A DNA stretch of 64,000 nt, taken from positions 1 to 64,000 of the forward strand of contig JAFTQC010000022.1 of assembly GCA_017462965.1 (NCBI GenBank), in the 5' to 3' direction. The notes beneath the pieces are model-generated. The model was not told the DNA's origin and did not search any database. It worked only from the letters and a program-made list of their open reading frames with translations. Position 1 is the first letter of the stretch, and every line of letters begins with the position of its first letter. A program made the translations under genes and the position numbers. This document shows, piece by piece, positions 17,663 through 24,978 of this stretch. This DNA comes from Clostridia bacterium. GTDB taxonomy: Bacteria > Bacillota > Clostridia > TANB77 > UBA1234.

Positions 17663-18355
17663 TTATTTGCTTAACTTATGAGTATATGAGAAGTTTTGAC
17701 CGTCTATAACAAAATTAAATTGTGCATTATCTTTTAAAGCTTCTTGTGGCAAATTTGTATATATTTGAATATTTGCACTATATAAAGGCTCTAAACTAAT
17801 AGAATAGCTTGAAGTTCTAGGGTTTTCAGCAGCAACCAAAGTATAGCTGTAATTGTCGTCACATAATACCTTAAAAGTATTATCCCAATTAACAAATTCC
17901 TCTCTTGCAGTACCTATATTTTTTAATGTACCCTCCATTAAAACAAATATCTCTCCCGACTCTGTTGATTTAGTATAAGTGTTTAAAGAATTATCCCATA
18001 GTGATTCTTGTTGATAGTCAAAAGAATCTGTTACGCTAACGTTATTAAAAGTTATTTCCCAATTTTCTGTTTTTAATGTTTGATTTAAAACAATTTCAGT
18101 GGCTTTCTTTTTTTCTTCTTTTTGTTTTACATTCGTTTTTCCCGAAAGATTATTAGAAGAATCTGTTGATTCGCTAGATGTTTCTTTATTGGTGTTTGTT
18201 AAGCCACTAAACGCTTCTTTGAAAGTATCTGTTATTTCATTTTTCAAGTGGTTTTTGTATGCAACTATAGAAATCCATGACACCAAGGTTGTGTATAAAA
18301 CCACACTAACAATTGCTATAATAATTACATTTCTTTTGTTTTTTAAAAACTCCAT
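17663..18355 (-). CDS. Membrane-anchored DUF4352-like protein
   Basis: A 230-residue protein with one N-terminal transmembrane segment (residues 9-32), a Ser/Thr/Lys-rich disordered linker (about 45-90), and an extracellular beta-sandwich of DUF4352 (telokinin-like) type (about 90-230). The sandwich is recognised by the pattern ENWEITFNNVSVTDSF ... FVLMEGTLKNIG ... FKVL ... Similar proteins are frequent on Gram-positive prophages and integrative elements, which fits its place between the att repeats. AAGGGGG precedes ATG at 18355. Function unknown. Confidence 0.7.
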   Translation of the reverse strand: MEFLKNKRNVIIIAIVSVVLYTTLVSWISIVAYKNHLKNEITDTFKEAFSGLTNTNKETSSESTDSSNNLSGKTNVKQKEEKKKATEIVLNQTLKTENWEITFNNVSVTDSFDYQQESLWDNSLNTYTKSTESGEIFVLMEGTLKNIGTAREEFVNWDNTFKVLCDDNYSYTLVAAENPRTSSYSISLEPLYSANIQIYTNLPQEALKDNAQFNFVIDGQNFSYTHKLSK

Positions 18356-18494
18356 TTTAAAACCCCCTTTTTATTGTTACACAAATTATATCAAACTGTC
18401 GTGTGATTTAAAAGCATAATCCAAAAAACAATACATCTTTTTATGTTGCAGTCGTAATATTGAGTAAATCGAAGAAAATCAAAGGAAATAGTAC

Positions 18495-18522
18495 TTGTGT
18501 TAAAAATATAATATGTTATAAT
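18495..18522 (+). promoter_or_regulatory. Promoter of the element HTH transcript
   Basis: TTGTGT at 18495-18500 and TATAAT at 18517-18522 with a 16-bp spacer, just before the duplicated leader. Confidence 0.5.
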
Positions 18523-18532
18523 AATAACAGTT

Positions 18533-18663
18533 GAATATAACAGCTTGAGACGGGCTGATAATGTAAGTTCAGATGTAAAGATAAATGAATATAAACGGCT
18601 TATAAGGAGTCGATAATGTAAGTTTGGATAAAAAATCTGAGCTTGTATTATCGGCTCTTTTTT
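18533..18663 (+). promoter_or_regulatory. Leader with two alternative 5' arms and a terminator
   Basis: Two direct repeats, 18533-18574 and 18587-18629, each contain a GATAATGTAAGTT-type arm. Both are complementary (with G-U pairs) to the single strand at 18635-18657 (ATCTGAGCTTGTATTATCGG), which is followed by six T residues. The proximal arm makes a terminator; pairing with the distal arm would give an alternative hairpin. This looks like an attenuator controlling the HTH gene at 18689. Confidence 0.6.
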
Positions 18664-18688
18664 GTTTTTAGAAAAGAGGTGAAAAAGT

Positions 18689-18889
18689 ATGAATCAAACA
18701 AATATGGATATTAGAATCGCAATATTAAAAGCTGGATTAAAACATCAAGACATTGCGCAACGCTTGAATATGGCACAGCCAAGTTTTAGCAGAAAAATGC
18801 GTTACAAAATTAGCGAACAAGGGAAAGAAAAAATATTGCAAGTTATTGAAGAATTAAAAAACGAAAGGGGTGAAAGCCAAGGACAGTAA
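18689..18889 (+). CDS. Small Cro/CI-like HTH protein
   Basis: A 66-residue single-domain protein with a helix-turn-helix pattern (IRIAILKAGLKHQDIAQRLNMAQPSFSRKMR), typical of small phage or element regulators. It has an AAAAGAGGTG site before ATG at 18689 and lies behind the attenuator-like leader. Codons beyond its stop in another frame (about 18870-18945) could encode a short Lys-rich peptide, possibly the relic of a downstream excisionase or integrase gene. Its place inside the att repeats supports an element origin. Confidence 0.7.
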   Translation: MNQTNMDIRIAILKAGLKHQDIAQRLNMAQPSFSRKMRYKISEQGKEKILQVIEELKNERGESQGQ

Positions 18890-18971
18890 AACAAACGGAA
18901 TATCTAAAAGAAAAAGGATTCAAAACAGTCGCATTATAACGTAATTGTGGGGCAAATTGTGGGGTAAAAAT

Positions 18972-19019
18972 AAAAAAAGGACCTATAAAGTGCTTGAAAT
19001 AAGCATTCTATAGGTTTTT
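18972..19019 (-). terminator. Terminator next to tRNA-Gln (element-borne)
   Basis: An imperfect hairpin (GGACCTATAAAGTGC ... GCATTCTATAGGTT) flanked by A7 on the left and TTTTT on the right. It would end the tRNA transcript on the minus strand and also transcripts from the left. Confidence 0.65.
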
Positions 19020-19022
19020 CTA

Positions 19023-19036
19023 TTTGGCTGGGCTGG
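19023..19036. repeat. Right att-like direct repeat
   Basis: TTTGGCTGGGCTGG, overlapping the CCA end and acceptor strand of tRNA-Gln(UUG). Confidence 0.6.
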
Positions 19037-19100
19037 GAGGATTCGAACCGCCGAGATGCCAGAGTCAAAGTCTGGTGCCTTACCGCTTGGCTACAGCCCA
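19025..19100 (-). tRNA. tRNA-Gln (anticodon UUG)
   Basis: Acceptor TGGGCTG/CAGCCCA, D stem GCC/GGC, anticodon stem CCAGA/TCTGG with loop CTTTGAC giving UUG, discriminator G and encoded CCA. The T stem GGCGG/CCTCC has a C-T mismatch at its centre. The element boundary falls at its 3' end, so the 3' strand may have been replaced at integration. Confidence 0.88.
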
Positions 19101-19158
19101 ATATTTAATTTTGCATTTTTACTGCAATTTTTACTGCAATTTTGGTTAGTTATAAAAG

Positions 19159-19236
19159 TGGGGTGAAAGATGGGACTCGAACCCACGACCTCCAGGGCCA
19201 CAACCTGGCGCTCTAACCAACTGAGCTACATCCACC
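19159..19236 (-). tRNA. tRNA-His (anticodon GUG)
   Basis: Shows G-1 opposite C73, which is specific for tRNA-His, anticodon stem CCAGG/CCTGG with loop TTGTGGC, T stem GTGGG/CCCAT and encoded CCA. Acceptor pair 6-67 is a T-T mismatch. Co-transcribed with tRNA-Gln(UUG). Confidence 0.9.
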
Positions 19237-19255
19237 ATGCTCAAATGCAAGTTAT

Positions 19256-19284
19256 ATTCTAATGTATTTTTGTATAAAAGTCAA
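19256..19284 (-). promoter_or_regulatory. Promoter of tRNA-His/tRNA-Gln operon
   Basis: On the minus strand TTGACT (19279-19284) and TAGAAT (19256-19261) with a 17-bp spacer, 20 bases before tRNA-His. Confidence 0.75.
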
Positions 19285-19441
19285 TATAAAAAATAATCTT
19301 TTTTGAATGGGTGATTTTGGACTCTTTATGAAGAAAAATAGGAAATAGGATGCGTTATTGATTTTTATGTAAACTTATAATATAATGTCCGAGTAACACT
19401 GGAATCTCAATAACAATCTCTTGAAAATGGAGGAGAAAATG

Positions 19442-20239
19442 ATGAGCAAGAAGAACAAGTTTGAGCGCAACTTTGAGATTGCCATGGTGAACCACAATAA
19501 GGCTGCGAGCAAGCCGTTGACTATTCTGGAAGCAATCAACCTTTTCTTTGACGGCATAACCAAGGAACCTAAGCTGTTGCAAGAATACGTGCCTGTAGAG
19601 GGCCAGAAGAATGCAGGCGTGCTTCTTGGACCATCTTGCACGGGAAAGACCACGTACGCCAGAGAATTCCTTAAAGAGCATTCGGAGTTTGAATTCCTTT
19701 CTTTGGATGAATGTGCGGCGAAGGAACTTTTGGAAACCAACATCATTCAGTGCTTTGACGGCAATATTCTCAATAATTCTTTAGGATTTAGAGAATTCGG
19801 TACAAGGCTGGAGAAGGGCGAAAATTTGCTGATTGATGGTGGGTGGCTCCATATCAACAGTCGGAGTGCACTTCTTAAGACGTTGCGAGAGTTGGGGTAC
19901 ACCACTTGCGCGTTTTCGTTCTTGAACATCACACAAGAAGCTTATAATCAGCGCGTGATTTCTCGAGCGACTCAGTATGTTGCACAGGACTTGCTCGGGG
20001 GAGCCATTACGATGGATCCGATTGACTGGATTGGAAAGTATGCAGATGCACACAAAATATCTCGTGAGGAAGCCGTTAATAGGCTTCAGGCAACGACTCT
20101 CTTTAATATAAAATTCAGAGACGAGGTCATGGGCATTCGGGATGAGTTTGCGTCCAGCGCGCTTCAGTTCCAGCTTGAAACTGGATTTGCATATGTAGCG
20201 TTTGACAGTGTATACATGGTAAATCTGAAGGCTTCATAA
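19442..20239 (+). CDS. P-loop kinase-like ATPase (zeta toxin/AAA_33 type)
   Basis: A 265-residue protein with Walker A GPSCTGKT (residues 63-70), followed by a lid-and-base pattern (FLSLDECAA, LLIDGGWLHINS, FLNITQEAYNQRV) of the polynucleotide kinase, shikimate kinase or zeta-toxin superfamily. It probably phosphorylates a small molecule, nucleotide sugar or nucleic acid end. No antitoxin-like gene adjoins it. ATG at 19442 is chosen from the spacing to GGAGGAG. It is clearly GC-richer than the flanking genes and has two ordinary in-frame CGG codons (19862 after AGU, 20138 after AUU), both without frameshift. A TTGATT/TATAAT-like promoter lies at about 19358-19386. Confidence 0.7.
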   Translation: MSKKNKFERNFEIAMVNHNKAASKPLTILEAINLFFDGITKEPKLLQEYVPVEGQKNAGVLLGPSCTGKTTYAREFLKEHSEFEFLSLDECAAKELLETNIIQCFDGNILNNSLGFREFGTRLEKGENLLIDGGWLHINSRSALLKTLRELGYTTCAFSFLNITQEAYNQRVISRATQYVAQDLLGGAITMDPIDWIGKYADAHKISREEAVNRLQATTLFNIKFRDEVMGIRDEFASSALQFQLETGFAYVAFDSVYMVNLKAS

Positions 20240-20291
20240 CGGTCTTGGCACAAAGAGGGCTGACAACTTTAATTAGTTGTCAGCTTTTTTT

Positions 20292-20350
20292 ATCAAAAAG
20301 GGGCGTCCCTCTTGATAAAATTTTTCACAAAAAGGGGCGTCCCTCTTGCT
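20292..20350. repeat. Two direct copies of AAAAAGGGGCGTCCCTCTTG
   Basis: Unlike other sites, two copies lie in the same orientation (20293-20315 and 20329-20350), preceded by a GACAACT...AGTTGTC terminator-type hairpin (about 20261-20290) of the kinase gene. Confidence 0.75.
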
Positions 20351-20379
20351 GACTCTTGCTGAATTTTGAGTTTACAATT

Positions 20380-20679
20380 ATTTGCAATTTCGATATAATA
20401 AATATGGGAGTTACGCCTACGCACGAGTCAAAGTTTAAAGTGATTTTGATGGCGTCCTTGATTGCAAAATGTTTGCGATTATTTTGTGCGAGAAGCTTAT
20501 ATATTTAAACGGTTCTGGTTTAAATGCAAGTTTAAGTGTTGAGAAAAACTCAATTGTCGGCAAATGCCCAAAAGGCGCCAGTTTTTCTCCTTTTTTAAAG
20601 GGTGTCGACCTGTCTTCGTCAGAAAAGAAAATTGGTAAATTTATATACAGATTTCTTTGTGTATACAAGGAGAGAGATT
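20380..20679 (+). other. Leader region of the 894-aa gene
   Basis: About 300 bases without a convincing gene. A long-loop inverted repeat (GAGAAAAACT at about 20538 and AGTTTTTCTC at about 20579) and GC-richer patches (CCCAAAAGGCGCC) are visible. Short open frames run on both strands, but none has a good ribosome binding site. It may be a structured 5' leader or a remnant. Confidence 0.3.
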
Positions 20680-23364
20680 ATGAGTAGTCAAAGTTTTGTG
20701 AGTTATAATGATCTTAGGGAACAAATTCTACTTTTAAATTTTGCGCAGGATGATAGTGAAATAATTAGGTATCCAAGATTGTCTACGAGCATGCTTGATG
20801 GAGTTCGTAGACAATTTAATTTAGCTACGCTTTATGAAGCTTTAGAGAAGCATCTAGAGTTTGTATTTGAAGATGGTGTTAGTCCGGAAGCGTATGAATC
20901 TTTTTGCAAGTTTATGATGAAAAATGATTGCGAAGGATTAATTAGGTTGATACCTGATGAGGAGCTACGTATTAAGTATTTGAAGCGTGTTTTAAATCCT
21001 GCAAAAAAAGCAGATATTTTAGTTTCTATTTCGAATGATGATATAAAAATGAAATTTTTGTCTGGTTTTTCAAATGAAATTGATAAAGTACGCATAATTT
21101 GTTCCATGAATAGTGATGATAATAAAATTAAAATGTTACCTAGAATAAAGGATTTTCACAAGCAAGCTAGAATTATTGCTTCATTGGATGATGATGCAAA
21201 GAAGCTTGAATATATTTATTCTGGGCATGTGCATCCGTCAGTTATTTCAGATATTATTTTCACACTAAAGGATGATTCCAAAAAGGAAGAATTAATCTCA
21301 CTTATACCAAGTGATACAGCGAGATTTAGGGTTATTTTAGGCGTGAAAGATCCGGAATTAAAGAAAAGACTTTTTTCAGAGTATATTAGATCTGCTGAAG
21401 TTAGAAAAAGAAAGTATCCTGAATTTGTGCTTTCGCTTCCTATTTCGGAGCAGTTGCAGAATTTTAGTGATTTTGAAGATAATATTAAATTTTTAATATT
21501 AAGAAATTGTGATTTGGATACTCAGATAAAATTGATGGGTGAAATCAAGGCGGATGAATATAAGAGGAGATTATTAGAGATTTTTTCTGATGATGAATTA
21601 ACGCAATATCTTGATTCTAGATTCGGAAATACTGAGAATTACTGGGTTAGAACGGATAGTAAAGAAAAGGATCCCAACATCCCGAGAGATAGTAGACTTG
21701 AGGTTATTGAAGAAATAATTAAATATTCTAATATGCTTGATGGAACTAAAATTGCTCTTATTCATAGATTTGTGAAGGATAAAGATAAGGCCAAAGAATT
21801 GCTAAAACTGTTTGATTTCGAGACCGTCATTTCTGAATTTTTTCAAATTAAAGACGATGCTATAAATATTAAAATGCTTGAATATATTAATGCAGATTAT
21901 GATATTACTGAACTTAATGGTATTAAGCTTACAGCTGATAGATTTTTCGATTTTGATGATCCTAAAAATCTTGAAATGATAGAATTCGTTAAATCGTTGC
22001 ATTATCCTGAGTTTATTTTAAAGGGAGTTCCGCATGATTTATATTACAAGTGGAAAGAGGTTTTTGATGATTCGGATATGCTTATTACGGTTAAGGATGT
22101 TGAAGTCGATAGTGATGTAGATTTAGATACTTTGGCTGATTTGACTTCTGTCACTAAATATTTTATTGTAAATAGTCATATTGTGCAGGCACATAATTAT
22201 TGTTTGGCTAAAGAGCTTATTGAGCAAGCATTTCCGGTGTATCAGGATGCAAATTTTGATAAAGTTAGATCGGATATAGAACTTGCACTTTCAACAGGTC
22301 AAATTGGGCATACATTAGTTGAGGCTAACAGTGCTTTTGAACAGCATGGTTTCACTGAAGAGCAAAAGCAAAACTATGGTGAGAGATTGTTCGAGATGTT
22401 TTACAATAGAGATCCTTTTATGTATCCTGGGATGTATTTGGCGCTTAATGAAGAGTCGGTAGATCTTTTCCACAAGTGGGATAAGACACATCAAATTTTA
22501 GCAAGAGATTTTTCGAATATTGTTACAGATATGACTAAAGCGGGAATAAAGAGAACGGCCGAGCTTCTTGTGGGTGAAGGGTTGATTTCCGAAGAGTTTG
22601 GGATATCTTATATATTGAATTACTTATCTGAACATCATATTCCTGATGAAGGTATTAAATATGGTGAAAGGATTGTGCAAGAGTTATTGCATGAACAAAA
22701 CCTTGGTGTTGAAAATATTAAAACCCTTAATCCGGGAGCTTTTTCAGATGTTTTTATGGTTGGAGATTTTGTTGTGAAGTTGGGATTAAATCGTGAGACT
22801 AAGAAATTACCTGTTCATGACAGGATATTACCTTCAGTACTTAGATTTGAAGTGACGTCTAGTGAAGATAATGCGAATGCTTCGAATGGCGGTGTTAAAA
22901 CTTTTATTGAAGTTCAACCATATGTAAAACTTATGAATCTTGAGAAAGGGAGTACTTTTGGCGATGAGCAACCAGAAACGTTTGAAGTATTTTCAGATCT
23001 TAGACATAGCGATATCTTCTGGGGAGATGTTGCAAAGCGAAATCTTGGCTATGTTGATAAGGTTCCTAACATATCTGCAAGGTTGTTCAGCGGTTTAAAG
23101 GAAGAACTTGATGAATCAGAAAGTGTTACAGTTTATCATGATAATAACAACTTGAATATAAGAGCTAGTAGTGACGATGCTCCATATTATTTTGTTATAG
23201 ATACAGATTTTTTATATCAAATCACGGACGATATAGATGTGTGGCAACTTAGAATGCCGTCAATAATATCTTATGAATATGAACATAAATATGAAGCTTT
23301 TATTAGAGAAAAAGGTAGGGCAGATATTAAACCTACATATGGCGAAGCTTTTGGAGATAGATAG
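20680..23364 (+). CDS. Large unknown protein with helical repeats and kinase-like C-terminus
   Basis: 894 residues, not assigned to a family. Residues of about 75-330 contain repeated helical units with recurring patterns such as LIPDEELRIKYLKRVL, LIPSDTARFRVILGV and LPRIKDFHKQARIIASL. The middle is helical and acidic. The C-terminal 220 residues resemble a degenerate protein kinase: a Gly-loop-like NPGAFSDVFMVGDFVVKLG, a catalytic-loop-like HSDIFWGDVAKRNLGYVD, and FVIDTDF where DFG would lie. No signal peptide or membrane segment is seen. ATG at 20680 has an AAGGAGAG site. It could be a sensor or a pseudokinase scaffold; this is inference only. It contains no in-frame CGG. Confidence 0.7.
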   Translation: MSSQSFVSYNDLREQILLLNFAQDDSEIIRYPRLSTSMLDGVRRQFNLATLYEALEKHLEFVFEDGVSPEAYESFCKFMMKNDCEGLIRLIPDEELRIKYLKRVLNPAKKADILVSISNDDIKMKFLSGFSNEIDKVRIICSMNSDDNKIKMLPRIKDFHKQARIIASLDDDAKKLEYIYSGHVHPSVISDIIFTLKDDSKKEELISLIPSDTARFRVILGVKDPELKKRLFSEYIRSAEVRKRKYPEFVLSLPISEQLQNFSDFEDNIKFLILRNCDLDTQIKLMGEIKADEYKRRLLEIFSDDELTQYLDSRFGNTENYWVRTDSKEKDPNIPRDSRLEVIEEIIKYSNMLDGTKIALIHRFVKDKDKAKELLKLFDFETVISEFFQIKDDAINIKMLEYINADYDITELNGIKLTADRFFDFDDPKNLEMIEFVKSLHYPEFILKGVPHDLYYKWKEVFDDSDMLITVKDVEVDSDVDLDTLADLTSVTKYFIVNSHIVQAHNYCLAKELIEQAFPVYQDANFDKVRSDIELALSTGQIGHTLVEANSAFEQHGFTEEQKQNYGERLFEMFYNRDPFMYPGMYLALNEESVDLFHKWDKTHQILARDFSNIVTDMTKAGIKRTAELLVGEGLISEEFGISYILNYLSEHHIPDEGIKYGERIVQELLHEQNLGVENIKTLNPGAFSDVFMVGDFVVKLGLNRETKKLPVHDRILPSVLRFEVTSSEDNANASNGGVKTFIEVQPYVKLMNLEKGSTFGDEQPETFEVFSDLRHSDIFWGDVAKRNLGYVDKVPNISARLFSGLKEELDESESVTVYHDNNNLNIRASSDDAPYYFVIDTDFLYQITDDIDVWQLRMPSIISYEYEHKYEAFIREKGRADIKPTYGEAFGDR

Positions 23365-23421
23365 CAAGAGGGACGCCCCTTTTTGTGAAATTTTTTCACA
23401 AAAAGGGGCGTCCCTCCTGAT
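23363..23421. repeat. Inverted pair of GGGACGCCCC repeats between convergent genes
   Basis: GCAAGAGGGACGCCCCTTTTTGTGAAA with a near-perfect complement. It begins at the stop of the 894-aa gene and ends at the stop of the SDR gene, so it probably terminates both. Confidence 0.85.
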
Positions 23422-24140
23422 TAAATCACCCAGCCTCCGTTTGGGGAGATGACCTGACCCGTGATATAGTTTGCTTCATCGGTTGCAAGGAAGTATACGA
23501 TATTAGCGATATCCTCTGTTGACCCTATTTTATCTAGAGGGATGTTTGAGCGAATATCATCGAATTCTTCTACAGTATAATCGCTAACCATGTCAGTCAT
23601 TATGATGCCAGGTGCAACGCAATTTACATGAATGTTGCTTGGACCAACTTCTTTTGCAAGAGCTTTTGTAAAGCCTATTATAGCTGCTTTTGAAGCAGAG
23701 TATGCAACTTCATTTGAAGCGCCAACCATGCCCCATACAGAAGAAATATTGATGATTTTACCGCTTTTTTTTGAAATCATATTTGGTAAAACAGATTGAG
23801 CACAGAAAATAGAACCATTGACATTAACAGCAAAAATTCTATTTAATTCTTCTTCAGACAAATCTTGTAAAAGGCCAGTAGAAGAGATTCCAGCATTATT
23901 AACTAAAATATCAACACCTTTGAATTCATCGTCTGCAAATTCAATCATTTTCTTAACATCTTTTTTGTTTGAAATATCAGCTTTAAATGTTCTAATATTT
24001 GAATACTCTTGAGCTAGAGCATATGCAGCTTCTTCAGATTTTGAATAATTAACGATAACATTATATCCATTTTTCGCAAATTTCTCGGAAATTGCTCTAC
24101 CAATACCTCTAGCACCGCCAGTAACTAACACAGTTTTCAT
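23421..24140 (-). CDS. fabG: 3-oxoacyl-ACP reductase-type SDR
   Basis: A 239-residue classical short-chain dehydrogenase. It shows the NADP(H) motif TGGARGIGRA (7-16), NNAG near residue 86, and the catalytic Ser (NISSVWG) with YSASK near residues 147-151. It ends ...GQVISPNGGWVI, as in FabG-like proteins. It likely reduces 3-ketoacyl-ACP or a similar ketone. No fatty-acid genes adjoin, so a role as one of several FabG paralogues is possible. GAGGTATTTTG precedes ATG. Confidence 0.88.
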   Translation of the reverse strand: MKTVLVTGGARGIGRAISEKFAKNGYNVIVNYSKSEEAAYALAQEYSNIRTFKADISNKKDVKKMIEFADDEFKGVDILVNNAGISSTGLLQDLSEEELNRIFAVNVNGSIFCAQSVLPNMISKKSGKIINISSVWGMVGASNEVAYSASKAAIIGFTKALAKEVGPSNIHVNCVAPGIIMTDMVSDYTVEEFDDIRSNIPLDKIGSTEDIANIVYFLATDEANYITGQVISPNGGWVI

Positions 24141-24165
24141 ACAAAATACCTCTTTTCTAAATAAA

Positions 24166-24200
24166 AATGGACCAACACTAGAAGCGTAGGTCCTTAAAAT
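24166..24200 (-). terminator. Terminator between CBM-like gene and SDR
   Basis: On the minus strand AAGGACCTAC...GTTGGTCC, followed by ATTTTTATTT. Confidence 0.65.
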
Positions 24201-24211
24201 CTATAAATTGT

Positions 24212-24670
24212 TTATTCTTTTACTTTTCTCTTGAAATCTCCACTAAATAATTTTGGAAGGAATGTAATAACTTTATAAAAACCAATTCTAATTTTTTTTG
24301 CGATTATATATGATTTTTTTAATCTAGGAACGTCAATAGCAACTGTTTCTACCTTAGCTACAGTAACTTCTTCTTTAGCAATAGGCATTGAATAGTTTTG
24401 AGTTTCATTATTATCCCAATTATTATTAGCATCTCTGAAACAAAAATTAATGCTCTCGCCAGCAATTAAAGTTATATCAGCTTCATATGTATTATCAGCC
24501 ACTTTAGATAATTTAGCTTCTTGTAGGTTCTCCCACAATAAACCGAAACCGTAATGAACGTATATTTCTTCAGCATCAGCTGTCGCTAAAGCACCTTTGT
24601 ATGTAAGTTTTGCTGTTCTTCCTTCAATTAGATTAGTGGTATCAAAATAAACAGTTTCTTCTATTGGCAT
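24212..24670 (-). CDS. Starch-binding (CBM25-like) domain protein
   Basis: A 152-residue protein whose first 100 residues have the beta-sandwich pattern of starch-binding modules of the CBM25/26 kind (VYFDTTNLIEGRTAKLTYKG ... VHYGF ... FCFRDANNNWDNNETQNYSM). The FRDxxNNWDNN segment is the ligand-site-like motif. The C-terminal 35 residues are basic. No signal peptide is seen, so it probably acts in the cytoplasm, perhaps on glycogen together with the glucan phosphorylase at 4844. ATG at 24670 is preferred over GTG at 24679, given AAGGAG 8 bases upstream. The family call is by pattern only. Confidence 0.65.
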   Translation of the reverse strand: MPIEETVYFDTTNLIEGRTAKLTYKGALATADAEEIYVHYGFGLLWENLQEAKLSKVADNTYEADITLIAGESINFCFRDANNNWDNNETQNYSMPIAKEEVTVAKVETVAIDVPRLKKSYIIAKKIRIGFYKVITFLPKLFSGDFKRKVKE

Positions 24671-24791
24671 GCCATTCACTCCTTAATTTATCTTTTGTTA
24701 GTTCAATTATATATATAAAAAAATCAATCTGCAACAATTTTATGGAAATTAAATATTACAAGTTTTTTACAATAATATGTCAACTTTTGTA

Positions 24792-24888
24792 GCAAGAGGG
24801 ACGCTCCTGTTTGCAAGGAGTTCTCATCAAGAGGGACAGCCCTTTTTGATGACGCGCTCTCTCAAAAAGGGCTGTCCCTCTTGATGAA
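24792..24888. repeat. Compound GGGACG/GGGACAGCC repeat
   Basis: A diverged arm (AGCAAGAGGGACGCTCCTGTTTGC, 24792-24815) is followed by a perfect inverted pair of the GGGACAGCCC variant (24826-24888) whose spacer GATGACGCGCTCTC matches, in reverse, that at 3536-3597. This shows recent copying of the whole hairpin. Confidence 0.85.
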
Positions 24889-24978
24889 AAAAGGAAAAAA
24901 ATGTCTATATATGTTGCGTTTTATGTAATCTTGTGGTAGAATATATATGGTAATTTTTAAGTAATTTGGAGGTAAAAT

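Larger units (their letters stand above)
17440..19036. mobile_element. Remnant of integrated element in tRNA-Gln(UUG)
   Basis: A 14-bp exact direct repeat (TTTGGCTGGGCTGG) stands at 17440-17453 and 19023-19036. The right copy is the 3' end, including CCA, of tRNA-Gln(UUG) on the minus strand. Between them lie a DUF4352-like membrane protein, a leader/attenuator and a 66-residue phage-like HTH gene. Paired TGTGGG motifs occur near both ends (about 17598-17621 and 18944-18963), as in integrase arm sites. No integrase gene is left. Integration into a tRNA 3' end with target duplication is the standard outcome for tyrosine-integrase elements; the identification of this one is my inference. Confidence 0.6.

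Noticed and set aside
20469-20687. 72-codon frame before the 894-aa gene
   Set aside because: No ribosome binding site, it overlaps the start of the next gene out of frame, and an equally long frame exists on the other strand.
3536-24888. CRISPR array made of the GGGACG repeats
   Set aside because: Repeats are dispersed, mostly inverted pairs, without regular spacers or cas genes.
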